Below, piece after piece: positions 51,011 to 59,870 of a stretch of 64,000 nt of DNA. The notes under the pieces are model-generated. The model did no database searches and was not told where the DNA came from. It saw only the letters and a program-made list of their open reading frames with translations. The stretch covers positions 1 through 64,000 of the forward strand of contig JAKJER010000010.1 of the NCBI GenBank assembly GCA_022705325.1, in the 5' to 3' direction. Source of the stretch: Planctomycetota bacterium. GTDB taxonomy: Bacteria; Planctomycetota; Phycisphaerae; SM23-33. Each line of letters opens with the position of its first letter. Position 1 is the stretch's first letter. A program made the translations under genes and the position numbers.

Positions 51011-52117
51011 CTACAGCCGCTCGAGAATCCGCTCCGTATTGACGTACTGACGGACCAGGCGTTGGGCGGTGTGAATCTTGGCCTCGTCGCTGACCTGGAT
51101 CTTGACCTTGAGGTTGTTGACGGCGGCTGCCGCGGTGTAGCTGTCGCTGTCGACCAGGACGACGGGGATCTGGGTGCGGCGGATCAGCGACAGGACGTTG
51201 GGGTCCGGCTGGATGCCGCCGGTGAGGATGATCCCCGCGATGGTGCTGCCGGGCGGCTCGCTCAGGGCCGACGCGGTGACGGCGGCGAGGATCATGTCCT
51301 CGCGGTCGCCAGCAGTGATCAGCAGGCAGCCCGGCGCGATGTAGCGAAGGGCGCGGTGGGCGGCCATGGCCCCGACGATCACGGTCTGAATGCTGTTGTT
51401 GAGGGCCTCCTCGCCGTTGAGGACCTGTCCGCCGATCTCCTCCAGGACCAGGCGGACCGAGGGGGTGGCCAGCAGGGGCTCGTACGGGATGCATCCGAGC
51501 AGATCGATGCCGTTTCGCTCCAGGCTCATGCGGACGATGTCGCCCACCTGCTGGAGCTTGGCGGGCAGGACCTTGTTGAGCACGACGCCCAGCAGATCGA
51601 CGCCCCGGTCGGCGAAGAGGCTCCTGTTGAGCATCACCTCGTCCAGGGGTTTGCCGATCCCCCCGCCGGCGACGAGGATGACCTTGGCCCCCAGCAGGCG
51701 GGCCACGTCGGCGTTGGAGGTATCGAAGCACGAGCCCACGCCCGCGTGCCCGGTGCCCTCGATCACCACCGACCCCCTGCCCTCGCTGACGCGGGCGAAG
51801 CTGTGAAGGATCTGGGTGGCCAACTCATCGGGGCGCGGATTGCGGATGTAGTCGCGGGTGAACGACTGGCCTACGGTCACCGGGCTCATGTCGCCCAGCG
51901 GGCAGGGACAAGGGTAGATCGACCGAACCAGGGCCACGTCCTCGTCCACCCTCACACCATCGATCTCGACGTATCGCTGGCCCACCGGCTTGATGAAGCC
52001 CGCCGGCGGCAGGATGTCGTTCAGGAACGCCAGCAAGCCCAGCGACAGCGTCGTCTTGCCCTGGTCCTGTTGCGTGGCGGCGATGAATACCTTCTTCGGT
52101 TGACTCGTTTCCGTCAT
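51011..52117 (-). CDS. BioD-like P-loop + DRTGG protein (Pta N-terminal module without phosphotransacetylase)
   Basis: A 368-residue protein. The N-terminal half is a dethiobiotin-synthetase-like P-loop domain (VFIAATQQDQGKTTLSLGLLAFL, GFIKPVGQR, VVIEGTGHAGVGSCFDTSNADVARLLGAKVILVAGGGIG). The C-terminal half is a DRTGG-type domain (ALRYIAPGCLLITAGDREDMILAA, GIILTGGIQPDP). In long phosphotransacetylases these two domains precede the catalytic Pta domain and act as sensors; here that domain is missing. A regulatory or nucleotide-sensing role in acetyl-CoA metabolism is inferred. Start ATG 52117 has a weak AAGAGAG site. Confidence 0.85.
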   Translation of the reverse strand: MTETSQPKKVFIAATQQDQGKTTLSLGLLAFLNDILPPAGFIKPVGQRYVEIDGVRVDEDVALVRSIYPCPCPLGDMSPVTVGQSFTRDYIRNPRPDELATQILHSFARVSEGRGSVVIEGTGHAGVGSCFDTSNADVARLLGAKVILVAGGGIGKPLDEVMLNRSLFADRGVDLLGVVLNKVLPAKLQQVGDIVRMSLERNGIDLLGCIPYEPLLATPSVRLVLEEIGGQVLNGEEALNNSIQTVIVGAMAAHRALRYIAPGCLLITAGDREDMILAAVTASALSEPPGSTIAGIILTGGIQPDPNVLSLIRRTQIPVVLVDSDSYTAAAAVNNLKVKIQVSDEAKIHTAQRLVRQYVNTERILERL

Positions 52118-52329
52118 GTCGCTCTCTTCACCCTTTGTCGTGTCAAAGCTCCGTGTCCGTTGCGTCAGAGTACCTACCGGCCGGGCCTGAGGCAACAGCA
52201 AACGCGCCCGCGCCCTGGTCACTTCAGCGATCCAGGTGATCCCGTTGATCCAGGCGCCGCGATTCCGCATTAGAACGCGCCCGTTGTTCGTTCTTATCCT
52301 AGGACCGTCCGTCCGGATGCGGAGAATAT

Positions 52330-53559
52330 ATGTCGTCTACTCCTTCTCGCCTGCCCGCGTGCCGCAGCGCCTTCCTCCTGCTTTGTCTTCTCTGCCTTCC
52401 TGCGCGAGCCGCCGATCGCCCCGCGCCGCGGGTGTTCATCATGGACGCCGCCCTGCTGGCCCGCTCCAAGGCCCGTCTGGGCCAAGACGACCCAACCGCC
52501 AAGGCCGCCCTGCGACCACTGCTGGACCGGGCGGACAAGGCCCTGACCGCCGGTTCCTTCTCCGTGACCGCCAAGAAGATGCTCCCGCCCAGCGGCGACC
52601 GGCACGACTACATGAGCATCGGCCCGTACTGGTGGCCGGACCCCGCCAAGAGCGACGGCAAACCCTACGTCCGCCGCGACGGCGAGGTCAACCCCGAGCG
52701 TCACACCGTCGGCGACGCCGACAGCCTCAAGCAGATGCAGCAGGCCGTCCGCGCGCTCGCGCTGGCCTGGCACTTCACCGGGCGCGACGACTACGCCAGG
52801 CGGGCCGCCCTGCTCCTGCGAACGTGGTTCCTCGACGAGGCCACCCGGATGAACCCCCACTTGAGCTACGCTCAGGCCGTCCCCGGCCGCTGCGAAGGCC
52901 GCGGCATCGGCATTGTCGACACGGCCGGCATGATCCACGTGGTCGACGCGATCGGCCTGCTGGGCGGCTCGCCGCACTGGACTCCCGCCGACCAGGCGGG
53001 CATGGAGCGGTGGTTCGAGCGGTTCCTCGCCTGGCTGACCGACAGCAAGATGGGCAAGGAGGAATCGCGGACCGCCAATAACCACGCCACCCAGTACGAC
53101 GCCCAGGTAGCCGCCTACGCCCTGCTGACCGGCAAGACCGACCTTGCCCGCCAGGTGCTCCAGGCCGTGCCGCGACGGCGGATCGACACGCAGATCCAAC
53201 CCGACGGACGTCAGCCCCACGAGCTGGCCCGCACCAAGTCATGGGGGTACAGCACCGCGAACCTGGGCAACTTCTTCCACCTGGCACGCCTGGGCGAGCA
53301 CGTGGGCGTGGACTTGTGGACCTACCGATCCGCCGACGGACGCAGCATTCGCGCCGCCCTGGACTATCTGCTGCCCTACGCCCGCGGCAGACAGCCCTGG
53401 CCGCACAAGGAAATCGGAACGTTCGCCCCCGAGCGGCTGCTTCCGATGCTCCGCCAATCCGCCCGCAAGTACCCCGGCGCGGGGTACGACCAAGCCGTGG
53501 AGGAGATTGCCAAGAAGACGCCCGACGACCTGTCCGTGCTGCTTACCCCCGGTCCCTGA
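52330..53559 (+). CDS. Secreted alginate-lyase-family protein
   Basis: A 409-residue exported protein with signal peptide (ACRSAFLLLCLLCLPARA) and the alpha/alpha-toroid alginate-lyase-family signature: DYMSIGPYWWPDPAKSDGKPYVRRDGEVNPE, LALAWHFTGRDDYARRAALLLRTWFLDEATRMNPHLSYAQ, TANNHATQYDAQVAAYALLTG (N-H pair as likely catalytic residues) and RTKSWGYSTANLGNFFHLARLG. It should cleave uronic-acid-containing polysaccharides in the periplasm. GGAG is 5 nt before the ATG. It stands alone, with no other alginate genes near. Confidence 0.9.
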   Translation: MSSTPSRLPACRSAFLLLCLLCLPARAADRPAPRVFIMDAALLARSKARLGQDDPTAKAALRPLLDRADKALTAGSFSVTAKKMLPPSGDRHDYMSIGPYWWPDPAKSDGKPYVRRDGEVNPERHTVGDADSLKQMQQAVRALALAWHFTGRDDYARRAALLLRTWFLDEATRMNPHLSYAQAVPGRCEGRGIGIVDTAGMIHVVDAIGLLGGSPHWTPADQAGMERWFERFLAWLTDSKMGKEESRTANNHATQYDAQVAAYALLTGKTDLARQVLQAVPRRRIDTQIQPDGRQPHELARTKSWGYSTANLGNFFHLARLGEHVGVDLWTYRSADGRSIRAALDYLLPYARGRQPWPHKEIGTFAPERLLPMLRQSARKYPGAGYDQAVEEIAKKTPDDLSVLLTPGP

Positions 53560-53582
53560 TTCCCATTCTCCAGTCCCTGCCG

Positions 53583-54236
53583 TTACTCGATCTGTCCGTC
53601 CCTCAGGCGGATGTGCCGTTTGCACTTGGCGGCGATGGCCGGGTCGTGCGTGACCAGGATGATGGTGCGTCCCTCCGCGTTCAGGTCGGCCAGCAGTTGC
53701 AGCACGTCGGCGCCGGTGGTCGAGTCGAGGTTGCCGGTGGGTTCGTCAGCCAGCACGACGGCCGGGTCGGTCACCAGCGCCCTAGCGACGGCCACCCGTT
53801 GGGCCTGCCCGCCGGAAAGCTGGCTGGGGCGGTGGCCCACGCGATCGCCCAGTCCGACCCGGTCCAAGGCCTGTTGGGCCCGCCGGCGCGGCTGGCCCAG
53901 GCTGCCGTACAGCATGGGCAGTTCCACGTTCTCCAGGGCCGTCAGGCGTGGCAGGAGGTTGAAGCTCTGGAAGACGAAGCCGATCCGCCGGTTCCGCACG
54001 TCGGCCAGGGCGTTCTTGGACAGGGCAGCCACGTCGCGTCCTTCCAGCAGATAGCGTCCGCGGTCGGGACGGTCCAGACAGCCGAGGATGTGCATGAGCG
54101 TGCTCTTGCCGCTGCCGGAGGCGCCGATGATGGCGACCATCTCGCCCGCGTCGATCTCGGCCGACACCCCGCGCAGGGCCCGCACTTCCTGGTCACCCAT
54201 GCGGTAGGTCTTCTCGATGCTCTCCAGCCGGATCAT
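53583..54236 (-). CDS. ABC transporter ATP-binding protein (MacB/LolD type), no adjacent permease
   Basis: A 217-residue ATPase: Walker A GASGSGKSTLMHILGCLD, Q-loop FVFQSFNLLPRLTALENV, signature LSGGQAQRVAVARALV, Walker B VVLADEPTGNLDS and H-loop VTHDPAIA. It belongs to the MacB/LolD/FtsE-like class, which normally pairs with FtsX-type permeases for lipoprotein release, peptide or macrolide export. The neighbours on both sides are on the opposite strand, so the permease must be elsewhere. Start ATG 54236 begins MIRLESIEKTY; the Shine-Dalgarno is distant. Confidence 0.93.
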   Translation of the reverse strand: MIRLESIEKTYRMGDQEVRALRGVSAEIDAGEMVAIIGASGSGKSTLMHILGCLDRPDRGRYLLEGRDVAALSKNALADVRNRRIGFVFQSFNLLPRLTALENVELPMLYGSLGQPRRRAQQALDRVGLGDRVGHRPSQLSGGQAQRVAVARALVTDPAVVLADEPTGNLDSTTGADVLQLLADLNAEGRTIILVTHDPAIAAKCKRHIRLRDGQIE

Positions 54237-54333
54237 CGGGTGAATTGTAACTCCAATCCCCCCGCAGCACAAAGCCTACGGAGAGCTTTCCTCGGGCTTT
54301 TCCATCGGGCAAACGGGCCCCACAGGTCCTTAC

Positions 54334-54390
54334 CCGTACTTTTTGCTAACACATTCCCTTGACTTACATCCGTACGTTTACCTAACATAA
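54334..54390 (+). promoter_or_regulatory. recN promoter with direct repeat CCGTAC-N7-TAACA
   Basis: A promoter match TTGACT (54359-54364), 18-bp spacer, TAACAT (54383-54388) lies 28 bp before the recN ATG. Two direct repeats CCGTAC-N7-TAACA (54334-54351 and 54370-54387), 36 bp apart, overlap it, the second covering the -10. RecN is usually damage-induced, so these may be the sites of an SOS-type regulator. They do not match the E. coli CTGT-N8-ACAG or Bacillus GAAC-N4-GTTC boxes. Confidence 0.5.
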
Positions 54391-54415
54391 TCGTCAGCGG
54401 AAAGGAGACCGCCGA

Positions 54416-56215
54416 ATGCTGCGAGAACTGCACATCCAGAATCTAGCCATCATCGAGAAAGTGGTGATCGAGCTGGGGCCCGGCTTGAACGTCTTCACCG
54501 GTCAGACGGGCGCGGGTAAGAGCCTGGTCCTGGGCGCGTTGGAGCTGCTGCTGGCCCTGCGGGGCGGCGGCGAGGAGGCAGCGACGTTCGTACGTCCCGG
54601 CTGTGGCGAGGCCCGCGTAAGCGGGCTGTTCGAGATCGACGGCGCCGATCGGCTGGGGCGGCTGAGCGAGATCTTCGACCAGTCTCTGCGTGGAGACGAA
54701 CCGATCCTGATCACGCGGCGGCTGTCGGCCTCGGGGCGGTCGAGCGTGTCGGTGAACGGGTTGCCGGCCACCGCGTCGATGCTGCGGGAGGCGGGGCAAC
54801 TGCTGGTGGACATCCACGGACAGCACGATCAGCAGTTCCTGCTCAAGCCGGCCAACCAGGTGCTGATCCTGGACGCGTTTGCCGGCGCGACGGGCGAGCG
54901 GCTGGCGTTCGGCGCGACGCTGCGAGAGCTGCGAGAGGCCCGCGGGCGGCTGGCGGAGTTGCGGGAATCGCAGTCGCGTCGCCTGGAGTCGCTGGAGTTG
55001 TACCGCTTCCAGTTGGACGAGATCGACCGGGCCGGCCTGCACGCGGGCGAGTACGAACAGACCAAGGCCCGTTACAGCGTGCTCAAGAACGCCGCTCACC
55101 TCCAGGCGGGGTCGGCCCAGGTGCTGAGCGCCCTGTCGGAGGGCGAGGACACGGTGCTGGAGCGGCTGGCGGGGCTGTCGCGGCTCGTTCAGGAACTGCT
55201 GCGGATGGACGCGGGCCTGGGCGAGGTGGCCCAGCGGTTCGACCAGGCCGACGAGTTGCTGAACGAGGCGGCCCGCGAGCTGGCCAGCTACCAGGACCGC
55301 CTGGACGTGGACGGCGGAGAGCTGGCCGCCGTCGAGGAACGGCTGGACGTACTGAACCGCCTGATCCACAAGTACGCCCGCCTGGCCCCGCCCGCCGACG
55401 ACGCGGTGGCGGGCGTGCTGGCCTACCGCGAGGAGGTCGCCGCCAAGGTCGCCGAACTGGAGGCTGACGCCCAGACCGCCGACGAGCTGGAGCGGCGGAT
55501 CGCCGAATCCCGCCAGCGGCTGGCCGAGACGGGCAAGCGACTCGGGCGGCTGCGACGCCAGGCGTCGAGGCGGCTCAAGGCGCTCGTCGAGCAGCAATTC
55601 GGGGACCTGGAGATGCACGAAGCCGCCTTCGAGGTCCGCCTGCGCGGGCTGGACGTGGACGACCCCGCCGTCGACTCGCTCGGGCTGGACGAGATGGAGT
55701 TCCTGGTCCGCACGAACCCGGGCCAGGAAATGCTGCCCCTGCGCAAGATCGCCAGCGGGGGCGAGATGTCGCGGATCATGCTGGCGCTGAAGACGATCCT
55801 GGCCGACAAGGACCAGGTGAGCGTGCTGGTGTTCGACGAGATCGACTCGAACATCGGCGACCGCCTGGGGGCGACCATCGGGCGAAAGATGCGGGAACTG
55901 GCCCGGGGACCTGACGGGGCGGAGCGGACCGGCCACCAGGTCTTGTGCATCACGCACCTCTCGCAGATCGCGGCCTGCGCCGACCGCCACCTCCAGATCT
56001 CCAAGCGCGTGATCGGCGCGGAGGACGACCGCCAGACGCAGGCCTGCGTCCGCAAGGTGGAAGGCGAAGGCCGCATCCGCGAACTGGCGGAGATGATGGC
56101 CGGGACGAAGGTCTCCCCAGCCACGCTGGAGCACGCCCGCACGCTGCTGGAGCAGGCCGCCGCCCCGCCTCGCTCGAGTGCCAGGCGTCGCGCCCCTGCC
56201 GGCCTGGTCACGTAA
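54416..56215 (+). CDS. recN: DNA repair protein RecN
   Basis: A 599-residue SMC-like ATPase: N-terminal LRELHIQNLAIIEKVVIELGPGLNVFTGQTGAGKSLVL with Walker A, a long central coiled-coil region (about 150-370) and the C-terminal signature LRKIASGGEMSRIMLALK with Walker B VLVFDEIDSNIGDRLGATIG and ITHLSQIAACADRH. RecN acts at double-strand breaks, holding DNA ends and promoting RecA-dependent repair. The ATG follows AAAGGAG. It is complete and typical in length, with a possible damage-inducible promoter. Confidence 0.97.
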   Translation: MLRELHIQNLAIIEKVVIELGPGLNVFTGQTGAGKSLVLGALELLLALRGGGEEAATFVRPGCGEARVSGLFEIDGADRLGRLSEIFDQSLRGDEPILITRRLSASGRSSVSVNGLPATASMLREAGQLLVDIHGQHDQQFLLKPANQVLILDAFAGATGERLAFGATLRELREARGRLAELRESQSRRLESLELYRFQLDEIDRAGLHAGEYEQTKARYSVLKNAAHLQAGSAQVLSALSEGEDTVLERLAGLSRLVQELLRMDAGLGEVAQRFDQADELLNEAARELASYQDRLDVDGGELAAVEERLDVLNRLIHKYARLAPPADDAVAGVLAYREEVAAKVAELEADAQTADELERRIAESRQRLAETGKRLGRLRRQASRRLKALVEQQFGDLEMHEAAFEVRLRGLDVDDPAVDSLGLDEMEFLVRTNPGQEMLPLRKIASGGEMSRIMLALKTILADKDQVSVLVFDEIDSNIGDRLGATIGRKMRELARGPDGAERTGHQVLCITHLSQIAACADRHLQISKRVIGAEDDRQTQACVRKVEGEGRIRELAEMMAGTKVSPATLEHARTLLEQAAAPPRSSARRRAPAGLVT

Positions 56216-56281
56216 GTGATCCAGGTCTTCTTCCCTTTTTCGTCCTTTATGTCTCTTGGACAGCCGCATACCATTGTCTCC

Positions 56282-57238
56282 ATGAGAGTCCTTATCTACG
56301 GCGGCGGAGCGGTGGGCCTGGGGTTGGCGAGTTGCCTGCTCAAGGCGGGCGCCCGCGTGGACATCTTGGCCGCCGGGGAGACGGTGACAGCGCTGGGCGA
56401 ACACGGACTGGTGCGGGACGGCATCTTCGGGGAGTACAGGGCTGGGCCGGAGAGTTTCACCGCCCGGACCCTCTTCGAGCCGGAGCAGACGGACCGGTAC
56501 GACTACGTCCTGGTCTGCACCAAGTCGATGGACACGAAGGCAGCGGCGGAGGACCTCGCCCGGTGGCGGCCCGTGCTGGGCGAACGGGTCGTGATCGTGC
56601 TGTGCCAGAACGGCTGGGGCAACGCCGAGCACTTCCTGCCCTGGTTCCCTCGCGAGCGGGTCTACAACGCACGGGTCATCACCGGCTTCTGCCGCCCTCA
56701 GCCGCACCGGGTCACCGTCACCGTCCACGCCGACGCCATCCACGTGGGCAGTTTGTACGTCGGGGACCTGGCCCCCGTGGCGGAGCTGTGCCGGCTCATC
56801 ACCGCCGGCGACATCCCCTGCCAGCCCACCGAGGCCATCGAAAAGGACCTGTGGGCCAAGATGCTCTACAATTGCGCCCTCAATCCGCTGGGGGCGGTGC
56901 TGGGCGTGCCTTACGGCGAGCTGGCCGCCCGCGAGGACGGCAGGGCCATCATGGACAGCGTCGTCCGCGAGGTGTACGCCGTAATGGACGCCTGCGGCTA
57001 CCGCACGCACTGGGACGGCGCCGACGCGTTCCTGGACGTGTTCTACAGCAAGCTGGTCCCCCCCACCGCCGCACACGAGTCGTCCATGCTCCAGGACGTC
57101 CGAGAGGGACGGACCACGGAGATCGACGCCCTCAACGGGCAGGTGGTCGACCTGGGCGAGCGCCACCTGGTGAGCGTGCCCTGCAACCGCATGCTCTGCC
57201 GCCTGATGCACTTTCTCGAGAAGAAGGCGTCCCGCTGA
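56282..57238 (+). CDS. Ketopantoate reductase-family protein (2-dehydropantoate 2-reductase)
   Basis: A 318-residue PanE/ApbA-type reductase: N-terminal NADP-binding MRVLIYGGGAVGLGLASCLLKAGARVDIL, VLVCTKSMDTKAAAEDL, NGWGNAEHF, and a C-terminal helical domain with the catalytic lysine in EKDLWAKMLYNCALNPLGAVLGVPYGEL and an S-SMLQD motif (ESSMLQDVREGRTTEIDALNG). PanE makes pantoate for coenzyme A. Genomes often have several paralogues, so panE function is likely but not certain. The ATG 56282 begins the Rossmann fold exactly. It lies 66 bp after recN. Confidence 0.88.
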   Translation: MRVLIYGGGAVGLGLASCLLKAGARVDILAAGETVTALGEHGLVRDGIFGEYRAGPESFTARTLFEPEQTDRYDYVLVCTKSMDTKAAAEDLARWRPVLGERVVIVLCQNGWGNAEHFLPWFPRERVYNARVITGFCRPQPHRVTVTVHADAIHVGSLYVGDLAPVAELCRLITAGDIPCQPTEAIEKDLWAKMLYNCALNPLGAVLGVPYGELAAREDGRAIMDSVVREVYAVMDACGYRTHWDGADAFLDVFYSKLVPPTAAHESSMLQDVREGRTTEIDALNGQVVDLGERHLVSVPCNRMLCRLMHFLEKKASR

Positions 57239-57261
57239 CCGCGTCCGACGCGGGCGGGTCT

Positions 57262-58797
57262 TCAGGTCCCGGGCAGGGATACGGGCGTGTTGCTCTTCTT
57301 GTCCACGGGCATCTGGGCCTTGACCCGCAGGAGGTACTCCCGCAAGAGCAGGGCCAGCCGGCTGCGAATCTCAGGCTTCTGGTCGGCCAGGTTGCGGGTC
57401 TCGCTGATGTCGTCGGCCAGGTTGAACAGTTCTTCCCGCGGCCCGTCGTGGTAGTAGATGTACTTCCAATCGCCCTGGCGGATGGCGCTGTACGGACCGA
57501 TGCCGGGCCCCTGGGGCCCCCAGACGTTCGGGTAATGCCAGACCAGGGCCCGGTCGGCTGGGCCCTTTCCTCCGCGCAGCAGGGGCACGAAGCTGACGCC
57601 GTCGATCTCCCCGCCGACCTGCCTGGCGTCGCGGACGCCGGCGAGTTCCAGGATCGTTGGGAAGTAGTCTTCGATCATCACCAGCTCGTCGCAGGTCGAG
57701 CCCGCCCTGGTCACGCCGGGCCAGTAGGCCAGCATGGGCACGCGGATGCCGCCCTCGCGGGCTGAGCCCTTGCCGCTGGACAGCGGGCGGTTGTGCGTGT
57801 GGGGCTTTCCGCCTCGCCCGTGGGCGCTGAGCCCGCCGTTGTCGCTCATGAACAGCACGATGGTGTTGTCGGCCACGCCCAGCGCCTGGAGATGGTCCAT
57901 GATGTCGCCCAGGCTCTTGTCCATGCCCTCGACCAGCGCGGCGTACATGGACTCGGTCTGGTCCAGGCCGGCCCGGCGATAGGCCTGGACGAACCGCTCG
58001 TCCGGGGCGAAGGGCACGTGAACGGCGTAGTGGGACATGTAGAGGTAGAAGGGCTTGTCCTGGGCCACGGCGTCGGCGAAGGCCCGCTTGGCCTCGCGGG
58101 TGAGCGCCTCGGTGAGGAAGACATCCTGCCCGTGATACTTGTCGAGGTCGGGCACGTCCCAGATGCGATCGCCCTTGCGCCAGGCGGCGCTGAAGTCCTG
58201 CTTGCCGAGATAGCTGCCGGGCCCGCCGGCGGCGTGGCCGCCGATGTTGACGTCGAAACCCAGGTTGCGCGGATCGGCGCCGGTCGTCCCGAGCGCCCCC
58301 CAGTGGGCCTTGCCGACGTGGATGGTGCGGTAGCCCGCGCGGCGGAGGAACTCGGGAAGCGGCGTCGCGTGGACCGATCGCGGCAGGCCGCCCTGAGGAC
58401 ACAGGCCGTTGCAGTTCCACTCGGGCATGCGCAGGCGCGGGTGCGGGGCGTCCTGGCAGCGGTCCTTGCGGAGCGTCCAGTTGGTGACGCGATGGCGGGC
58501 GGCGTTGAACCCGGTCATCAGGCTCACCCGCGTGGGCGAGCAGACGCTGCACGCGTAGGCCTGGGTGAACTTCACGCCCCGGCCGGCCAGGCGGTGCATG
58601 TTCGGCGTGCGGTAGCGGCGGTTCAGGTCGGTCGGCTCGCGCCAGAACGGCTCGGAGGTGTCCTGCCAGCCCATGTCGTCGACCAGGAAGAAGACGATGT
58701 TGGGCGGCCTCTTGCGGGCCTGGGCCCTCGCGGGCGAACCCCAGGCCGCCCAGGCGGCCGCTGCACTTGCTGCTTTCAGAAACGCGCGTCGGTTCAT
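57262..58797 (-). CDS. Tat-exported sulfatase (N-acetylgalactosamine-6-sulfatase-like)
   Basis: A 511-residue type I sulfatase of a different subgroup from the 28-32 kb pair. Tat signal NRRAFLKAASAAAAWAAWG; metal site PPNIVFFLVDDMGWQDT; formylglycine motif CSPTR with C86; TIHVGKAHWGA; YMSHYAVHVPFAPDERF; MSDNGGLSAHGRGGKPHTHNRPLSSGKGSAREGGIRVPM, matching GALNS/arylsulfatase A-like enzymes. It should desulfate glycans outside the cytoplasm. The ATG 58797 has GGAG 8 nt upstream. It is convergent with the ketopantoate reductase gene. Confidence 0.94.
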   Translation of the reverse strand: MNRRAFLKAASAAAAWAAWGSPARAQARKRPPNIVFFLVDDMGWQDTSEPFWREPTDLNRRYRTPNMHRLAGRGVKFTQAYACSVCSPTRVSLMTGFNAARHRVTNWTLRKDRCQDAPHPRLRMPEWNCNGLCPQGGLPRSVHATPLPEFLRRAGYRTIHVGKAHWGALGTTGADPRNLGFDVNIGGHAAGGPGSYLGKQDFSAAWRKGDRIWDVPDLDKYHGQDVFLTEALTREAKRAFADAVAQDKPFYLYMSHYAVHVPFAPDERFVQAYRRAGLDQTESMYAALVEGMDKSLGDIMDHLQALGVADNTIVLFMSDNGGLSAHGRGGKPHTHNRPLSSGKGSAREGGIRVPMLAYWPGVTRAGSTCDELVMIEDYFPTILELAGVRDARQVGGEIDGVSFVPLLRGGKGPADRALVWHYPNVWGPQGPGIGPYSAIRQGDWKYIYYHDGPREELFNLADDISETRNLADQKPEIRSRLALLLREYLLRVKAQMPVDKKSNTPVSLPGT

Positions 58798-58877
58798 CTC
58801 TGTGCTCCCTGGCGGCGCGAAGGTTGGGCTTTGATTCGACGGCCCTGGCCCGGCACAGGGGCGGATGAGCCCGGCGC

Positions 58878-59870
58878 TCAGCAGCCCAGTTCCGCCTGGC
58901 AGACCTGGACGAGTTGGCCCATCAACTCGTCCACGTCCTGTTGAAGTCGCAGGCCGGCTGCCCGGCGGTGTCCGCCCCCGCCGAAGCGCCTGGCGATGGC
59001 GGCTACGTCCACCTTCTCCCGGCTGCGGAGGCTTACGCGGACGCACTCGGTGTTCTCCACCGCCAGGATGGCCACTTCCACGCAGGCCAGGCGCATGGGC
59101 TCGTTGACGAGGTTCTCGGTCTCGTCGAAGCGGGCGCCGACGGCGTTGAAATCGGCGTGTCGGATGACCATGGTGGCCAGTCGCCCGCCGCAGTGGAGGC
59201 GGAGGCTTTCGAGCATGCGCGTCATGAGCCTGATCCGCTCGACGCGATCGTTCTGGTAGAGGCGCTGGAAGAGACGGTCCATATGCAGGCCGGCCTCCAG
59301 CAGCCGGGCCAGGCAGCGCAGGGCTCGGGCATCCGTGTTGGAGAATCGCAGCCAGCCGGTGTCGGTGGTGAGGGCGACGGCCAGCGCCTCGGCCACGTGC
59401 AGGTCGGTGGGCCAGGCGAGTGCTTGCAGCACCTCGTCGACGAGCACGCCGGCGGCCGCGGCAGAGGAGTCTTGCCAGACCAGGCAGCCCAGGTCGTCGC
59501 CGCCGACGTGGTGATCGAGCACGAGGACCTTGTCGCGCCGCGCCCTCAGCACGTCCGCCAGGCCGTCGAGCTGGGCGTATGCGCAGGTATCGACGACGAC
59601 GATCAGGTCCGCCTGGTCGGCCAGCGCCGCGGATTCCGCGGCGCCCGCGGGCGGTTCGTCGCCAAAGAGGAACGTGTACCGCTCGGGCATGGCGTCGCCG
59701 AGCAGGCCGCGGGCGGCCTTGCCCGCCAGGCGGGCCGACCGGACCAGGCCCGACATCGAGCCCAATCCGTCCCCGTCGGGGCGAGCGTGGGTCACCACCA
59801 GCAGCGACCGCGCCTGGGCCAGCCGCCGAACAACCGCCTCAGGCGGACGCGGAAGTGAGTTCTCGCACAC
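58878..59870 (-). CDS. DHH/DHHA1 phosphoesterase (NrnA-like)
   Basis: A protein of about 330 residues: THARPDGDGLGSMSGL, VVVDTCAYAQLDGL, the DHH motif in VLVLDHHVGGDDLG, LTTDTGWLRFSNT and the C-terminal DHHA1 motif RFGGGGHRRAAGLRL. NrnA degrades nanoRNAs (2-5 nt) and dephosphorylates pAp. The start is GTG 59870 with AAGGA 8 nt upstream; no ATG fits the conserved N-terminus. It overlaps the end of ribF by 32 bp in another frame, so the two are translated from one message. In other bacteria nrnA also clusters with rbfA-truB-ribF. Confidence 0.9.
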   Translation of the reverse strand: MCENSLPRPPEAVVRRLAQARSLLVVTHARPDGDGLGSMSGLVRSARLAGKAARGLLGDAMPERYTFLFGDEPPAGAAESAALADQADLIVVVDTCAYAQLDGLADVLRARRDKVLVLDHHVGGDDLGCLVWQDSSAAAAGVLVDEVLQALAWPTDLHVAEALAVALTTDTGWLRFSNTDARALRCLARLLEAGLHMDRLFQRLYQNDRVERIRLMTRMLESLRLHCGGRLATMVIRHADFNAVGARFDETENLVNEPMRLACVEVAILAVENTECVRVSLRSREKVDVAAIARRFGGGGHRRAAGLRLQQDVDELMGQLVQVCQAELGC

